A DNA stretch of 64,000 nt from Oncomelania hupensis (GCA_036898135.1 CM072515.1:22689700-22753699); one strand, 5' to 3'. Counted from the first letter of the stretch, positions 1 to 12,950 are shown. Program-made: numbers and translations. The notes: generated by a model not told the origin, from the letters alone.

Positions 1-865
1 TAACAAAGTTTGAGGTCCACCACTGTTACACACAAACTCCACATTTCCAATTTTACTGGGCACACGTTTGTCTATTTGTTAGATGTAAACAGGCAAAATT
101 TTTTATAACTTTAGAGATATTTAGGGGTACGTTAGTAAAAACACCACATCTTAGGTATTAGTGACTAGTGTATAGATATAAATGAAATAAAATGCAAATT
201 GAACAGAAATAAATTCTATTTTGATTATCTACCTTTTTATACTTCTCTTGTCATGTCTTGTTTTTTTATTACTCCATGTGTATAATTTAAAAAAAAAAGT
301 TTTAAAAAGTCCAAACAAGCCCCCTCCTCTTCTTCAGTGCACTTTCATGCCAGTCTGAAAGATCATATGCATGCACACTACTGACACTAATTGTCTAACT
401 CTAATGTCAGTACCGATCTCTTCCTCCGACTCCAAGTCCATTTTTCTCACTTTAATGTCTGATAAATGGAAGCCTGTAAACTCCCCTTCATCAGTCGAAG
501 AATCCAAACCATCCCTTTTAGGCACACACACACAAAAAAAAATGGAAAAAAAAATCGAAAAAACAAACGCATCACAGAGAAAACGTGTGGAAATGCAGTC
601 GAATGTTTTCACAACAGAATAAACCGGAAGTCAATTGCCGGAAGTCTCGCAATCTTTAAAACAACGCGAGAATATAACCACATGGTTGATATGGACGCTT
701 TTGGACGTTTTGCCTGTTTAGACCTTTGGCCACTTTTGGCCATTATACCCAGTAAAGGGTAGCCCCTCAGCTTCTCACACTCGGAACTCAATATTTTTTT
801 CTCGGAAATGCAAATGCATTCTGCAGAAATCCGCGGAAAATTCTCCACCCTGCTATATTTATATC

Positions 866-1548
<683 letters not shown>

Positions 1549-1628
<80 letters not shown>
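1549..1628. repeat. (TA)n microsatellite
   Basis: About 80 bases of TA, preceded by TGTGTGTG at the right edge of the hAT-like element. Confidence 0.98.
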
Positions 1629-1635
<7 letters not shown>

Positions 1636-1679
1636 TTTCACAGAAGACACAATAACATTATTATAAAAAATACACTTAC

Positions 1680-1757
1680 TTGGCCTTTTTAGCCATCTGC
1701 AAGTTGAGCTGCAAGACAATCTCTGCATGCTCTGTGTTTAGAGCATCGTATTCATGT
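1680..1757 (-). CDS. CCDC175: CCDC175-like exon 5
   Basis: A pyrimidine-rich acceptor (TTTATGTTCACAG) gives the phase left by exon 4. The 78 bases encode HEYDALNTEHAEIVLQLN and QMAKKA, ending at a perfect GTAAGT donor. An in-frame TAA lies within the donor, so an unspliced transcript would end here. Confidence 0.6.
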
Positions 1758-4700
1758 CTGTGAACATAAACATTGAATTGCAGCTTCAAGTCCTGGTAAC
1801 CGCAAAGGGCACCACGCCATGCAACAATATAATGATAAATCAGCCTTTTCGTTTCAACACAGTTTAAAGTTAAAAGCATGTCCACAAAGTATGGAGCGCT
1901 ATCAAATGTTAGCACAGCACACAATTATGACTCCAGAAAAGCATAAATAATTATTAAGTTCTGTCATAAATATAATCAGAAAGGTCTTCCAGTAAAACTT
2001 CAATAGGCAGATCCTGCGTAGAAGGCTTACAGTTCTGCTTTTGATTTTTCAGCTTGACTTGCAGGTTTTGTCAATAGATGAAAAATGACAATCTTTGTAA
2101 AAGAAAGTTGACAAAAGTAATGTTCATGACAAAAGAGACAGACCACATAAGCCTTACTGTAAGTCTTCGTTTTCTTCTTCCAGCCTCTGTGCAGTTTCTT
2201 TGGTTTTATCGCAACTTTCAACAAGGACTCGGACCGTATCTTGCAATTCTTTGATTGCCTTCTCATTTTCCAAACGTGCAGTCATCACAGCATCTGCATA
2301 AAATGCTAGACTAAAAGTAAAAGCTCCGTTAAACCTTTATTTAACCACTAAACTAGAAGGGCAAAGCCCATATGCAGAGGTGCCAACCCCCTAATCTTCT
2401 TGTCAGTATTTCCGGACCCGTTTGTCAGTAATTTTTAACACTTGTCAGTATTTTTTCTCTCGCAAAACCCAGCCTACGGCACGCTATTTTCAGTCCTCTA
2501 AAATCACCATGAAAATCAGCTTGTTGAAAACCACACTTGTTTTACTCTAAAATCACCATGAAAATCAGCTTGTTGAACACTACACTTGTTTTACTTAAAA
2601 TGAATGATACTGATAGTCTTCCAATAAAAGCAACAATTTAAAACAGTTCTATTGTTTCAAGGACTTAGAAGTTGCCTTTTTCAGAAGTGTTAGAGAGTGT
2701 GTTGTTTTGCAGCAATCAATATTTGAATTTCTTGATTTCAAGTTCAACTGCAGCATTGCATTCAGTTTCTTACTTCCCATAGTCCCTCTAAAGTCAGTTT
2801 AATTTTTTCTAACCAGAGAAAAGACCCTTCCACATGAACAGTTGGACACAGGGATCAGGAGAATCCTCAGTATGATCTTGGACAGTAAGTAAGCTTTCTG
2901 TCTAGCAGATGCAACATGCCTGGCAACATCGTCAGACTCAAAGCCACCATGACTTATAAAAAAATCGAAGCCACAGACGTACAGTACAGCGTGCATACTT
3001 TGTTGACAGTTTCGACGCAATGATGCATGGATGTGCTTCTGTATATGAATGCAGACAATATTGCAGGGAGCAGTCATTTAGTTACAGGCTTTGTTTTCTT
3101 TGATGAGGAATCGGCTTCGTCATCAGACTTAGCAGCTTTTCCTTTTCTGGGTCTACCACGTCCTGCCGTTTTTGCGATTTTGAAACACTCTGAAAGGCGG
3201 TGAAGACTATTATGGAGGGAACTCATATAGGTCTATTTTTAGACTAGGAGTAAGGTACGGATAGGGTAGGCTTGACGTCAGTCTAAAAATAGATCTGTAC
3301 GCGTTCCCTCATACTTGTGTTAGTTGACGTCAGTCTAAAAATAGATCTGTACGAGTTCCCTCATACTTGTGGTCCTCTCCATTATAGTCTTCGCCCCGAA
3401 AGGCTAAGAACGAGTGTTTTCATTGGACAAATGGATCACGTGTTTGATTCGGATCGCGCGTGTTTGATTCGGCTTTCATCACGTGATTGATTACGGTACA
3501 GTCCAAGGAGTACTGGTACAGTCATGAATCGAAAAGCGTGTAGGAAAATACCGCAGGCACACAGCGACGTTCAGTGAGTGCATGAGTACTATTCTGAGAC
3601 CAGAAACTGGTAGAGAAGCACCGCTGGCAAAGATAAACGATCGGCAACTTCTCCTCCATATTCTTATAAAAGCTACCGTATTTCCGTATTTAATTAACTT
3701 CGCCGGAATTAAATACGGTCAATCCGTACTGGTTGGCACCTCTGCAAATGACTCACATGCTTCTTTTGAAACTCACAATATAAAAGTGAGTGCCCAGAAA
3801 AAACAAAATGAAACGGTGGCATTAGAAGGCAAAGTAATACCGACTTTCATCTTTCTATGCCCTTGACCTTGAGATGACCTTGACCTCCAGCTCCAAATAC
3901 ACTCATGTACTATTATTAATAAAGTACAACAAAATTATTAAGCCCATAACTTTGACCTTGGGATGACCTTGACCTTCAGTGACCTTGGCCTTTGCATGAC
4001 CTTGACCCTCATGTTACCTATCATGCATGTCTGATCAAATAACCCAAAGTTGTTGCATACTATGGCAGTGTTCCCTCCACACACAAAAAAAGAGAGTCCT
4101 TGGGACTCCCAGGTATAAAATTTTAAGAGTCCTTGTGCAAATTTTGGGAGTCCCCAAATCGGAACAAGAAATGTAGGGGAAAAACAAATCCAAGCCTCAC
4201 TTTTTTTTCTTTTACTCTGTTAAAGCGTCACATTAGTTATCATATTCATATAAAACCCAAAAATTAAAACATGTATTAAATACCCTCCCGCTTGCGTCAA
4301 ACTGGCACCACTGGAACTCTTGCAACGCTTTACTTCAGTTTGAGTTTCTTCATTTATTTGTTTATCCTTGCTTTGGAGTTCCGTATTTTCGATAATGACA
4401 GGATCTGTACTTGATGTTGCTGTGGATGAACGGGTTTTTGGCCCAGTCAACCAAGTCAGAAGTGACATGATCGTGTATGATAGAATCAAAGAATGGATTC
4501 ACGAAGATTTCTTCTGTTCAGTGAATGGATTGCTTGGAGGAAGTTTACAAAGCGCGCGCATGCGATTTTTAAGGACGACAACTCCCGACACAATCTTAAT
4601 CTTGAATCGTCTGCAATGGCAGTCTCAGTTGGGTTCTGATTCTGATTATGCCATGAATTAGTTCGCCACTCGTTGGTCGTATTTTTTACTTCAGCGATTC

Positions 4701-7700
4701 GAAAAAAATGTGTACGTCCACAGGACGCACACATGCACATTTTTCTGCGTCATTTTTCATATTTTGTGCGTAATTGACGCACTACTGTGCGTAATCGGGA
4801 ACACTGCTATGGGTTAAATAAACAGCCATTCTACTGTACTATGACCTATTTTTTATGTTTTTGCAAGGCCTAAAATAGCCTTGACCTTCAAGATCAACAT
4901 AAAAACGCAACAAATATGAAATATCTATCTATAATCTCTAAATACAACAAGTTTGGACTTTATTTCTCTCATAGTTTAGGGCCAAGGTAATTTAAAGTAC
5001 CTATACTAACCGACTTTAGACAGCTCCAGTTATCTTGACCTTGGAGTGAGGTTGACCAAATTTGTTTAAAATAAGTGTGTCTCATTGATATCTATCAAGT
5101 ATCATGCATCAAGGAATCCTAAGTTCAATATTAACCTAGAAAAAAGTTAAATTTTGTGAAAAATTGTCATTATTGAATACCATTTGTTGACCCTGTGACC
5201 TTGACCTTGAAGTGAAGTTATTCATTCACTGATCATTTATGAGGACTCATTGGACCTACACCATCTTTCTTACCAAGTTTGGTCGTGACAGTTGAAACAG
5301 GTACTTAGCCACTTTAAAGTTTTGCACAGACAGACGGCAGACAGTGGACACGGACTGACTTCTTCTTCTACTATGTCATTTTTGGACTATTTACAGGGTT
5401 CCCACAAATTTGGGAAAACAAAATTCCATACTTTTTCCAGACTTTTTCCATGGCTTCCTAAACATTTTCAAGACCATCTTACACACACAAGAAACGAACA
5501 ATTCTACATAGAATACTTATCACATAAAAACACCGGCATAAAAAAAGGAATTGTGAGACGTGTACTTACAAAATACAAGACAGCCTATGATCTGTGATAC
5601 TGACAGTCCATATGATTTTAATAAACAAATATGCCCTACATTTTTTCATGTGTCATGTGTTTAAGTTCAACTTTCCTGAGAATGAACACACAATTCACAA
5701 TTACTGTTTTATTTCTTTGAGCTTCTGGTCAATTTGGCACTCTAGAGTAATGGCTTCTGCCTCTTTTTTTGTCGCTGACCTGCGCAAAGCATTGGCCTTG
5801 GACAGAAATGATAGGCTCTCACTCTGCTCTGCCCTATCTGCAGATTTAAGCAGGTCTTTTGCACACAGTTCCAATCGTTTCTTCTTTGACTTCAGCTCTT
5901 TAATTTCATCTAACACTAACTTTCTTTTTTTTCTTCTCTTCTTCAAGGTAAACCTCGTATCTGGATCTTGCACTAGCTGCATTGAAGAGGAGTGCTTTTG
6001 TAATTGGCACCTGACTAACTCCACCTGCCTTAGCCAAATGGTCTGCTATAATTCTCTGTGCTGTTAGGGTTTTCTGTGACATGTTGTCAGTCATTACTTC
6101 TTTATTAACAGAGAATCCCCTCTCCACACTGGCCTGGCCATGAGAAAAAAGCAGCACTTCTGTCTCTCACAACACTCCAAAGGCCACTCAACTCCTTTCG
6201 CTTAGCCAGTGCAGAGAAGAAGAGTCTGTCTAATCTGTCTTTATCCCTGTCAAAAGACTGAAAGTTATCAGCAGAAGCACACTCTGATAAGAAGTCTTTG
6301 TACTGCAAATTGATTCTGTCCACATCTTCTTTCTTCTGTTCTGCATCGGCCGGATGAGAAAGAAAACAGTAGGTTTATTGTGTCTTTAACCCGCAAGAGT
6401 AAGCAAGGGAAATAACCGCGCTAAAAGAAAAATTAATTTGCTACTTTCGGTTTCAATCGCAACATCGCCGGGAGAACATCTCAAATAAACGGTATTTTCA
6501 TTTTTCTTTCTTTTGAAAAACAAATGCTTGTCAAACTGAAAGATTGCCTTGTGGTTGTTTTTCCATGACTTTTCCATACCTATCTAGACAAATAAATTTT
6601 TTCCATGGCTTTTCCAGCCCTGGAAATCACTTTCTATATTTTCCATAGCTTTTCCAGACTTTCATGACTCTGTACGAACCCTGTATTTAAGACTTCTCTT
6701 GCACAGATTTGCAAAAATCTTTTTTTTTTTTTTTGGGGGGGGGGGGGGTGGGGGAGGAGGGTGCAGGAGAAGGGTGGATGGTGAGTACATAGGTTCACAC
6801 TGCTATGCATGCGAGTCAAAAATTGTCAAGTTCTCTGAAAGAAAAGATATAGAGGAAAGAAAAAAAAGAATTTTTTAACTTTTCTACTGTAAAAATAAAA
6901 AAATAATGAAACAAACAACTAATTGGTTTTCTTCACCCTTAATTTCAGCACGAATAAGTCGTGGCAGAAATTCAAGCTGGTGGCGTAGAATATTGGAATG
7001 GATTGTTTCTCTCTCCAGAAGCTCATGCATGTCCGTGCGCTCTCTCTCCTGGAGTGGTGAAAGGGGAAAAGGAATGTCACATAAAAAATAATTTTATCAG
7101 AACACTTCATCAGCAACAATAAATTATACAAACAATACAGTTATGTTGAATACGATGAAAAATCATGTTCAAAATCTGCTTAAATCTAACAACGATAAGG
7201 GCAAATTTTAATCATATAAATTAATAATAATAATAATTTAATTAATTTAAAAACACGCTTCATTCCTAGTAAAATTACTAAAAGCTCGAAGCATGTGCAG
7301 TACAATGCCAAGCAAATTCTTATCCATGATGCAATGTAATCTCAGCATGCTCTGTGTTTAGATAATTAGATTCAAGTCTGTGAACCTAATAAACGTTGAG
7401 TTGCAGCTTCAAGTCCTGATAACCACAATAAATTGTAGGGGCAAACATCAAGATCAGCACCCCATCATACAACAGGGATACGTTTTGGGTTAGGGGTTGG
7501 GTTAGGATTAGTTAGGGCTAGGTATACTAGAGCTTGAGCTAGCTAACCCAGACCATAGTAGTAGTACTAGTAGTAGTAGCAGTAGTAATAGCAGGAGCTA
7601 GGATAGGCAGAACAAATTAAATTCTCTCCTTACGAGTTTATGAGTAGTAGTAGTAATAGTAAGTGGTAGTTAAGGAGCTGGTATAGGCATTTATGAAGTT

Positions 7701-8180
7701 CTGTAAACTGTTTTACAGTGTATGAATATGGAGTGTTGATGTTGATGATGATTGCCAACTGTACTACATAATCTTAAATGTTATTAATCAAACACTGGAG
7801 AGCACATTCAGAGCAAAAGAATAAACAAACCACTCCATAGAGAGCATCAATAACCATGTCGATGTTATCGATGTCATCATCTTTGAATCCAAATTCAACC
7901 GTTTTCATACGGTCCTCTGAAGAAAAAAACAACAACAATTAAAAACTAAATTAAAATTAAAATAATCATTGTTTTACACATTTTACACCCATTTACTGAT
8001 AGATCTATCTCTGAAAACTCACGAAGAACAAAATTACTTTTTGTGAAAGCGTTCAAATTTCAATTAAAATAAATAAATTTAAAAATACGGAAAGAATTGA
8101 ACTTTCTTCTTCTTACCCAGTTCTTCGAGCTTCTGAACGGCGTCATTAATGCCTGGAATTAATTTTTTGTGGTGGCTCAT
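1680..8180 (-). CDS. CCDC175: Coiled-coil protein, CCDC175-like, first five coding exons (5' part of gene)
   Basis: Five exons (8117-8180, 7831-7916, 6937-7048, 2158-2293, 1680-1757) join with compatible phases into 158 codons plus two bases, starting at the ATG at 8180. The predicted chain is almost all charged heptad-like helix. Recognisable stretches are DAVQKLEEL, DMHELLERE, EFLPRLIRAEI, QRLEEENEDL and EHAEIVLQLN. Their order and spacing resemble my memory of vertebrate CCDC175, a poorly understood coiled-coil protein; I could not align them. The last exon ends at a consensus donor, so the gene continues past the left edge, but I found no convincing next exon below 1680. The long fourth intron (2294-6936) holds two hAT elements and a smaller non-autonomous copy. 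Exon boundaries are firmer than the name; another coiled-coil family remains possible. Confidence 0.5.
2158..2293 (-). CDS. CCDC175: CCDC175-like exon 4
   Basis: Acceptor TATGCAG, then 136 bases encoding a coiled coil (LENEKAIKELQDTVRVLVES, then QRLEEENEDL). A consensus donor (CA then GTAAGG) follows just before an in-frame stop would be read, which supports splicing here. Confidence 0.6.
2497..2594. repeat. Two tandem ~49-base units
   Basis: The sequence TCTAAAATCACCATGAAAAT and what follows, to CACACTTGTTTTAC, occurs twice head to tail with few changes, inside the hAT element. Confidence 0.7.
3271..3371. repeat. Two tandem ~53-base units
   Basis: GACGTCAGTCTAAAAATAG through GTTCCCTCATACTTGTG occurs twice, 53 bases apart, nearly identical. 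It lies inside the hAT element. Confidence 0.75.
3775..4045. repeat. TGACCTTGA-rich dispersed repeat
   Basis: Repeated TGACCTTGA/TGACCTTGG motifs occur in this stretch and resume at 4870-5225. Its left part (from AGTGAGTGCCCAGAAAA) recurs at 48247-48350. The non-autonomous element at 4076-4806 interrupts the repeat. Confidence 0.6.
4076..4806. mobile_element. Non-autonomous hAT-like element, copy 2
   Basis: Ends CAGTGTTCCC and GGGAACACTG, flanked by CTATGG on both sides (an apparent 6-base target duplication). The interior carries minus-strand coding remnants with no intact gene. Confidence 0.7.
5394..6683 (-). mobile_element. hAT transposon keeping the C-terminal transposase half
   Basis: Starts CAGGGTTCCCAC, ends GTACGAACCCTG, and is flanked by TATTTA on both sides. 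Subterminal copies of TTTTCCAGACTTTT-like sequence sit at both ends. Minus-strand pieces at 6340-5701 include QASVERGFSVNKEVMTDNMS, typical of a hAT dimerisation region, followed by a lysine-rich coiled tail. Frames are interrupted. Confidence 0.7.
5701..6340 (-). pseudogene. hAT transposase C-terminal remnant
   Basis: Three overlapping minus-strand frames (6323-6105, 6157-5906, 6024-5701) read as one protein broken by frameshifts, with ERGFSVNKEV and a KKRRKKRKLVLDEIKELKSK coil. Same family as the remnant at 37103-37849. Confidence 0.6.
6937..7048 (-). CDS. CCDC175: CCDC175-like exon 3
   Basis: Acceptor CTCCAG, then 112 bases starting in phase 0, encoding a charged helix with DMHELLERE, LRHQLEFLP and RLIRAEIK. 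The donor is GTGAAG after one extra base. This is the stretch most like CCDC175. Confidence 0.6.
7325..7440 (-). pseudogene. Diverged duplicate of CCDC175-like exon 5 and flank
   Basis: This intronic stretch repeats exon 5 and its 3' splice-site flank (about 1705-1810): the acceptor, a NTEHAEI peptide and the upstream CTTGAAGCTGCAA-type sequence. The match breaks down before the donor and several residues differ. I read it as a partial tandem duplication left inside the intron between exons 2 and 3. Confidence 0.5.
7831..7916 (-). CDS. CCDC175: CCDC175-like exon 2
   Basis: Acceptor TTCTTCAG, then 86 bases in the phase required by exon 1. It encodes an acidic stretch containing KTVEFGFKDDDIDNIDMVID and stops at a GTTTGT donor in phase 0. 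Confidence 0.55.
8117..8180 (-). CDS. CCDC175: CCDC175-like exon 1 (start codon)
   Basis: The minus-strand ATG at 8178-8180 opens MSHHKKLIPGINDAVQKLEE. The exon ends at a strong donor (G then GTAAGA) after 21 codons plus one base. No in-frame upstream extension is needed, and nothing upstream looks like an earlier coding exon. Confidence 0.6.
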
Positions 8181-8418
8181 TTTAGTCACTCACACTAATG
8201 TTTTATAGGCTTTAAGCGGTTTATAAACTCAATCAAAACTTCAGCGGGAAGGCAACAGACGTGAATCCATAGAAATGGTTGTTGGAGTCTTAGAACAGGA
8301 AACATCTTAGAACAGGAAACTGTAAAAACAACAGAAATCAAAACAACCACAACCACAGCCAAAATAATGTGTACCAAAAACTTCAGAAGAAATAATTGTG
8401 CTTTAAAATATATGGTTC

Positions 8419-8568
<150 letters not shown>

Positions 8569-8569
8569 A

Positions 8570-11290
8570 GTCCTCATTGGCATAGGCATAGCAAATACGG
8601 CATGCAGGCTAAAAAGCCTTTGGCCCTCATAATTGATCTTAATGAGGGTCCCAAGACCCACCCCCTGGCATCAGTGCCTACCAATTTAGATTTTTTTTTA
8701 GCCTCCAAATTGGTGGAGTAGATGCTATCTCTAAATAATCTGTCTAGACTATTCTTGAACACATTAAGTGATCCAGCATCCACAGCCTCGGCAGTCAGGT
8801 TATTCCAAGGGGTTACCACCCTATTAGTAAAATACTTGTTAAATTTGCGAGTATTATTAAAAGTTTTAGTAAGTTTAAATTTGTGACCTCGTGTTAAACC
8901 AACATCATTAAAATTTAAAAGAGAACAATTAAGTGGTTAAAGGATCATACAATTTGTGCACAATTTTAAAAATTTCGATTAAATCACCACGCTCTCTCCT
9001 ATATTCTAAACTGGGTAACCTCAGTGACTTCAGTCTCTCCTCATAGGAGAGTCCTGGGCGACATTCCACAAATCTTCCTGGTGAATCTGCGCTGGACACC
9101 CTCGATCAAGTCAACATGCCTCCTTAAATATGGGCACCAGACGGGGTTAGCATACTCCAAGATGGGACGTATAAGGGCCTTAAAGAGGGGGACCATTATA
9201 TCCTTGGATTTGTTACTTATAGTTCTTACAAGCAGGGCTGATATTTTGTTGGCTTTCTTAACAGTACTCTCAATGTGATTCTCAAAGCTGAGCTCTGTAT
9301 CCACTATCACTCCAAGATCCCTCTCGGCACCAGTCGTCTCAATATTACACCTTTCTTTCCCATCATTCATAAAGTACTCATGCTGAGGATTATTTTTGCC
9401 CAAATGCAACACCTTACATTTTTCACTGTTAAATTTAAGTAGCCATGTTTCCGTCCATTCAACCAATTTGTCAATGCATTGCTGCAGTCTCTCCTTAGAC
9501 TCCTCACTTTTGATCAACTTCTGCATATGCCTTTGTGTCATCAGCAACTATCTTTATATCACACTCTACATTATCTGGCATGTCATTTATAAAATATATA
9601 AATAATGTCGGCCCCAACACGCTCCCCTGAGGGACACCGCTTGTAACACTTATTTTGTCAGAGCTGTTACCGTTAACAGTCACGTACTGGGCCCTGTCAG
9701 TCAGGAAACTCCTTATCCATGCAAGTGGGCTGCCACTTATGCCATAACCTTTTAGTTTCTGTAAAAGTCTGAGATGTGGAACAGTATCGAATGCCTTCCT
9801 AAGGTCAAAGTATACAGCGTCGACTGGGTGGCCTTCATCCAAGGAGGACATCCAGTCATTTATTGTCACCAGCAGCTGAGTGACACATGACCTACCCTTG
9901 GAAAAGCCAAACTGGTCATCATGTAGAAGGTCACTCTCGACAAGGTGAGAGCACAGTGCATCTCTAACGAATCCCTCAAATACCTTACAGACAACCGAGG
10001 TGAGGCTAACAGGGCGATAATTACCCGGAGAACTTTTGTCACCCTTCTTAAAGATTGGTTTAACCTCTGCTTCCTTCCACTCATCAGGTATCATGCCATC
10101 CCTCATTGTTCTATCAAAAAGTAACTTGAAAGGCAAAGCCAATTCATTCGCTAATTCTTTCAGCATCCGAGGATTAATTTCATCTGGTCCTGGTGACTTG
10201 CTAATTTTCAACTGCAACAGGGCCTTACTCATCTGGTCTTCACTAACATTAATGGCATCCAGTTTTAGAGTCATGTCACAGTCAAAGTTCGGCACATTTT
10301 CTTCATCTTCCAGTGTAAACACACTAGCAAAAAACTCATTTAGGGTCTCTGCTTTCTCTAGGTCTGTCTTTGTCAGCGTGCCGTCGCACTTTAATAGATT
10401 AGAGACAGTCTCTCTAGGCATGGTTTTGTCCGAAACATATTGATAAAAACATTTTGGATTGTTTTTAGCTTCTTTTGCCAGATACATTTCCTTTGCCATC
10501 ACCAACTTACGAGACAACCATTTCACCTGGTTACGAGACTTTGCATAGGCATCATAATTAGCTTTAGTAGGGTATTTCTTATACATCTTATAAAGGCTCG
10601 TCTTTTTTGTCTAATCTTGTCACGCATATCTGGTGGAATATTCGTCTTTTTGCCCCCTCCATCATGCAATTTAAACCTTCTCACTGGTATGAACATTTCT
10701 TTAGCCTCTTTCAGCATCCTCTTTATCTTATCCCAACACTCATTCACATTCAAACCCTCATGCAATTCTCTCTTCCATTCATGCTTTCGTGCAAACCTCT
10801 TCATATCCTCATAATCGTCCCTCGTAAACTGGTATTTTACAGTGTCAGGCCCTGCACTGGCATTCCCACCGGCAAGAAGAAAAAATTCTATTACCAAGTG
10901 ATGGCTCTTACCTAAAGGTGGGAGAAATTCAACTGACGATACAAATTCACCATTAGTTAAGATTAAATCAAGAACATTAGCTTTTTGCAAAGCTCTATAA
11001 TGAGTTGGTTCGTACACATGCTGAGTCAAAAACTGCTGTTGTACCGTCTCAAGAAATACACTGGCTGGATGCTCAGTACCCTTCTTGGAAACCTCGAGGT
11101 CCCAGTCAATCTCAGGATAATTAAAATCACCAGTCATAATCACTCGCTCCCTCCCATGATCCTCAAAAAGCTTATTGATCAAGACATTTACCCTCCCGTT
11201 TTCTTCCTCAGTACAGTTAGGTGATCTATACAAGACCCCAAATACATATGACTCCTTATCGGGTCTGCTCCACGGAATTTCAGAACCCTC
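8570..11290 (-). mobile_element. CR1-like LINE, frameshifted
   Basis: Reading leftward: endonuclease end (GDFNYPEIDW, then SHHLVIEF) at 11233-10523; reverse transcriptase (NYRPVSLTS, FGFSKGRSC, YFDLRKAFDTVPH, GVPQGSVLGP) at 10586-9504; thumb and C-terminus at 9547-8680 ending VVTPWNNL...LNVFKNSLDRL. Frames shift near 10.6, 9.5 and 9.0 kb. The active-site box reads VADD instead of F/YADD. Together these mark an inactive copy, and the 5' end of the endonuclease is missing. Confidence 0.85.
9504..10586 (-). pseudogene. LINE reverse transcriptase fragment
   Basis: A 360-residue open frame with RT motifs in order: PGPDEINPRMLKEL, VKPIFKKGDKSSPGNYRPVS, AVYFDLRKAFDTVPHLRLLQ, TSGVPQGSVLGPTLF and a mutated VADDTK box. 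It is cut from the upstream endonuclease frame and the downstream thumb frame by single-base shifts. Confidence 0.85.
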
Positions 11291-11312
11291 ACATAAATCT
11301 TAAAGGAATATA

Positions 11313-12950
11313 ATACTATCCTATCCTATCCTATCCTATCCTATCCCGTAACTCGGAGGGGCACCACAGACGATCGTTTAACCAGCGTACTCCATCTTTC
11401 CCTGTCCTCAGCAACCCTGATGGTTTCGCTCAAAGTCAAACCAGTTTATTCTTGGTGGTGTCGGCCTCGAGGTCGCATCGCCAGGTGTTCCTTTGACGGC
11501 GCCTCTCTTTCGCTTTCCTCGGGGGTTCCACTTCAGCGCCTGCCGGGTGACGTTCGTCGCTGGTTTGCTTAGGGTATGCCATATCCAGCCTCATGTCCTT
11601 TTCCTGATTTAATTTTCAGCAGGGAGTTGGCGGGTCCTTTCCCAAAGGTTGGCGTTGCTGATGGTGTCGGGCCAGCGGATCTGGAGAATCCTTCTGAGGC
11701 AACTGTTGATGAAGGACTTGATTTTTTTGATGGTGATCTTGGTTGTCCTCCATGTCTCTGCTCCATACAGTAAGCCTGACTTCACATTGGAGTTGAATAC
11801 TCGGATCGTATCTTAATTGGTGGCCAAAGACAGCTCTCTGGAGGTCCAGATGTTCTTGAGCTGAATGAAGACAGCTGCAGCTCTTGCTTTGCCGATCCTA
11901 GCCTTGACGTTCGCATCTGTGCCACCCTGCTGATCAATGATGCTACCCAGGTAGGTGAAGGACTGCACTTCTTCCAAGGGACTTCCATTCAAGATGACTG
12001 GTTCGGTACTGATGGAGTTGATCCTCAGGATCTTGCTCTTGTCCTTGTGTATGTTGAGGCCGACCTCGGACGATGTGGCCGCCACTGCATTTGTCTTCTC
12101 TTGCATCTGCTGTTGGCTATGGGAAAGAAGAGCAAGGTCGTCAGCGAAGTCCAGGTCCTCGAGCTGGTTCCACAGAGTCCATTGGATTCCGTTCCTACTT
12201 TCCCTGGTGGACGTCTTCATAACCCAATCTATGGCAATGAGGAAGAGGAAAGGTGACAACAAGCACCCTTGTCGGACTCCGGTTTTTACCTAGAAGTTGT
12301 CTGTGAGCTGTCCGGCATGAATAACTTTGCAGGACATGCCGTCATAGGAGTTCCTGATCAGATTGACCATCTTGGCTGGGATGCCGTAGTGTCGAAGGAG
12401 CTTCCAGAGGGTATCTCAATCCATGCTGTCAAACGCCTTCTCATATTCGACGAAGTTGATATACAACGGCAAGTTCCATTCCAGGGACTGCTCCACTATG
12501 ATGCGGAGCGTTGCAATCTGGTCCGTGCAGGATCTATTCTGTCAGAAGCCTACCTGCTCGTCTCGTAACTGTGGGTCGACAGTATCCTTCATCCTCTCCA
12601 AAAGGACTCGGCTGAAGACCTTCCCAGGCACAGATAGAAGTGTGATGCCCCTGTAGTTGTTACAGTTGCTGAGGTCACCTTTCTTGGGAAGCTTGATCAG
12701 GTAACCTTCCTTCCAGTCTGCCGGAACATCTTCTTCCTCCCAGATCTTCTCAAATAGTGGGTACAGCATCTCCACTGACGCTTCCAAGTCTGCTTTGAGC
12801 GCCTCTGCTGGGATGTCGTCTGGTCCAGCGGCCTTTCCGTTCTTCATCAGGGGGATGGCCTTCTTGATCGCTTCCCTGGTCGGTTTCTCACAGTTGATAG
12901 GAAGATCCACATTGGCTGGTTCAATGACTGGGGAATTCGTTGGTGCTGGT
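11313..12950 (-). mobile_element. LINE with (GGATA)n tail, degenerate
   Basis: The minus-strand 3' end is a GGATA repeat (11313-11347) next to CGAGTTACGGGAT, the same terminus as the LINE at 22.43 kb. Inside are RT blocks: KNGKAAGPDDIPAEALKA, LPKKGDLSNCNNYRGITLLS at 12910-12542, then LDFADDLALLSHSQQQMQEK and FTYLGSIIDQQGG at 12262-11813. Frames are broken and the part between (~12270-12540) is shifted. Clade uncertain, perhaps RTE-like. Confidence 0.8.

Larger units (their letters stand above)
2375..3744 (-). mobile_element. hAT transposon, degenerate
   Basis: Inverted ends CAGAGGTGCCAACC and GGTTGGCACCTCTG. Flanks are CATATG and CAAATG, a possible 6-base duplication with one change. Minus-strand remnants include a hAT dimerisation-like segment at about 2750-2860 (PVSNCSCGRVFSLVRKN, a stop, then TDFRGTMGS) and a basic GRPRKGKAAKSDDEA stretch near 3100-3180. 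The transposase is broken. Confidence 0.65.

Noticed and set aside
334..612. 92-residue acidic minus-strand frame as the next CCDC175-like exon
   Set aside because: No matching phase or coiled-coil character, and a hydrophobic start. It looks more like transposon debris, and I could not assign it.
11576..12656. Several plus-strand frames of 65-112 residues
   Set aside because: Shadows of the minus-strand LINE reverse transcriptase in the same region.
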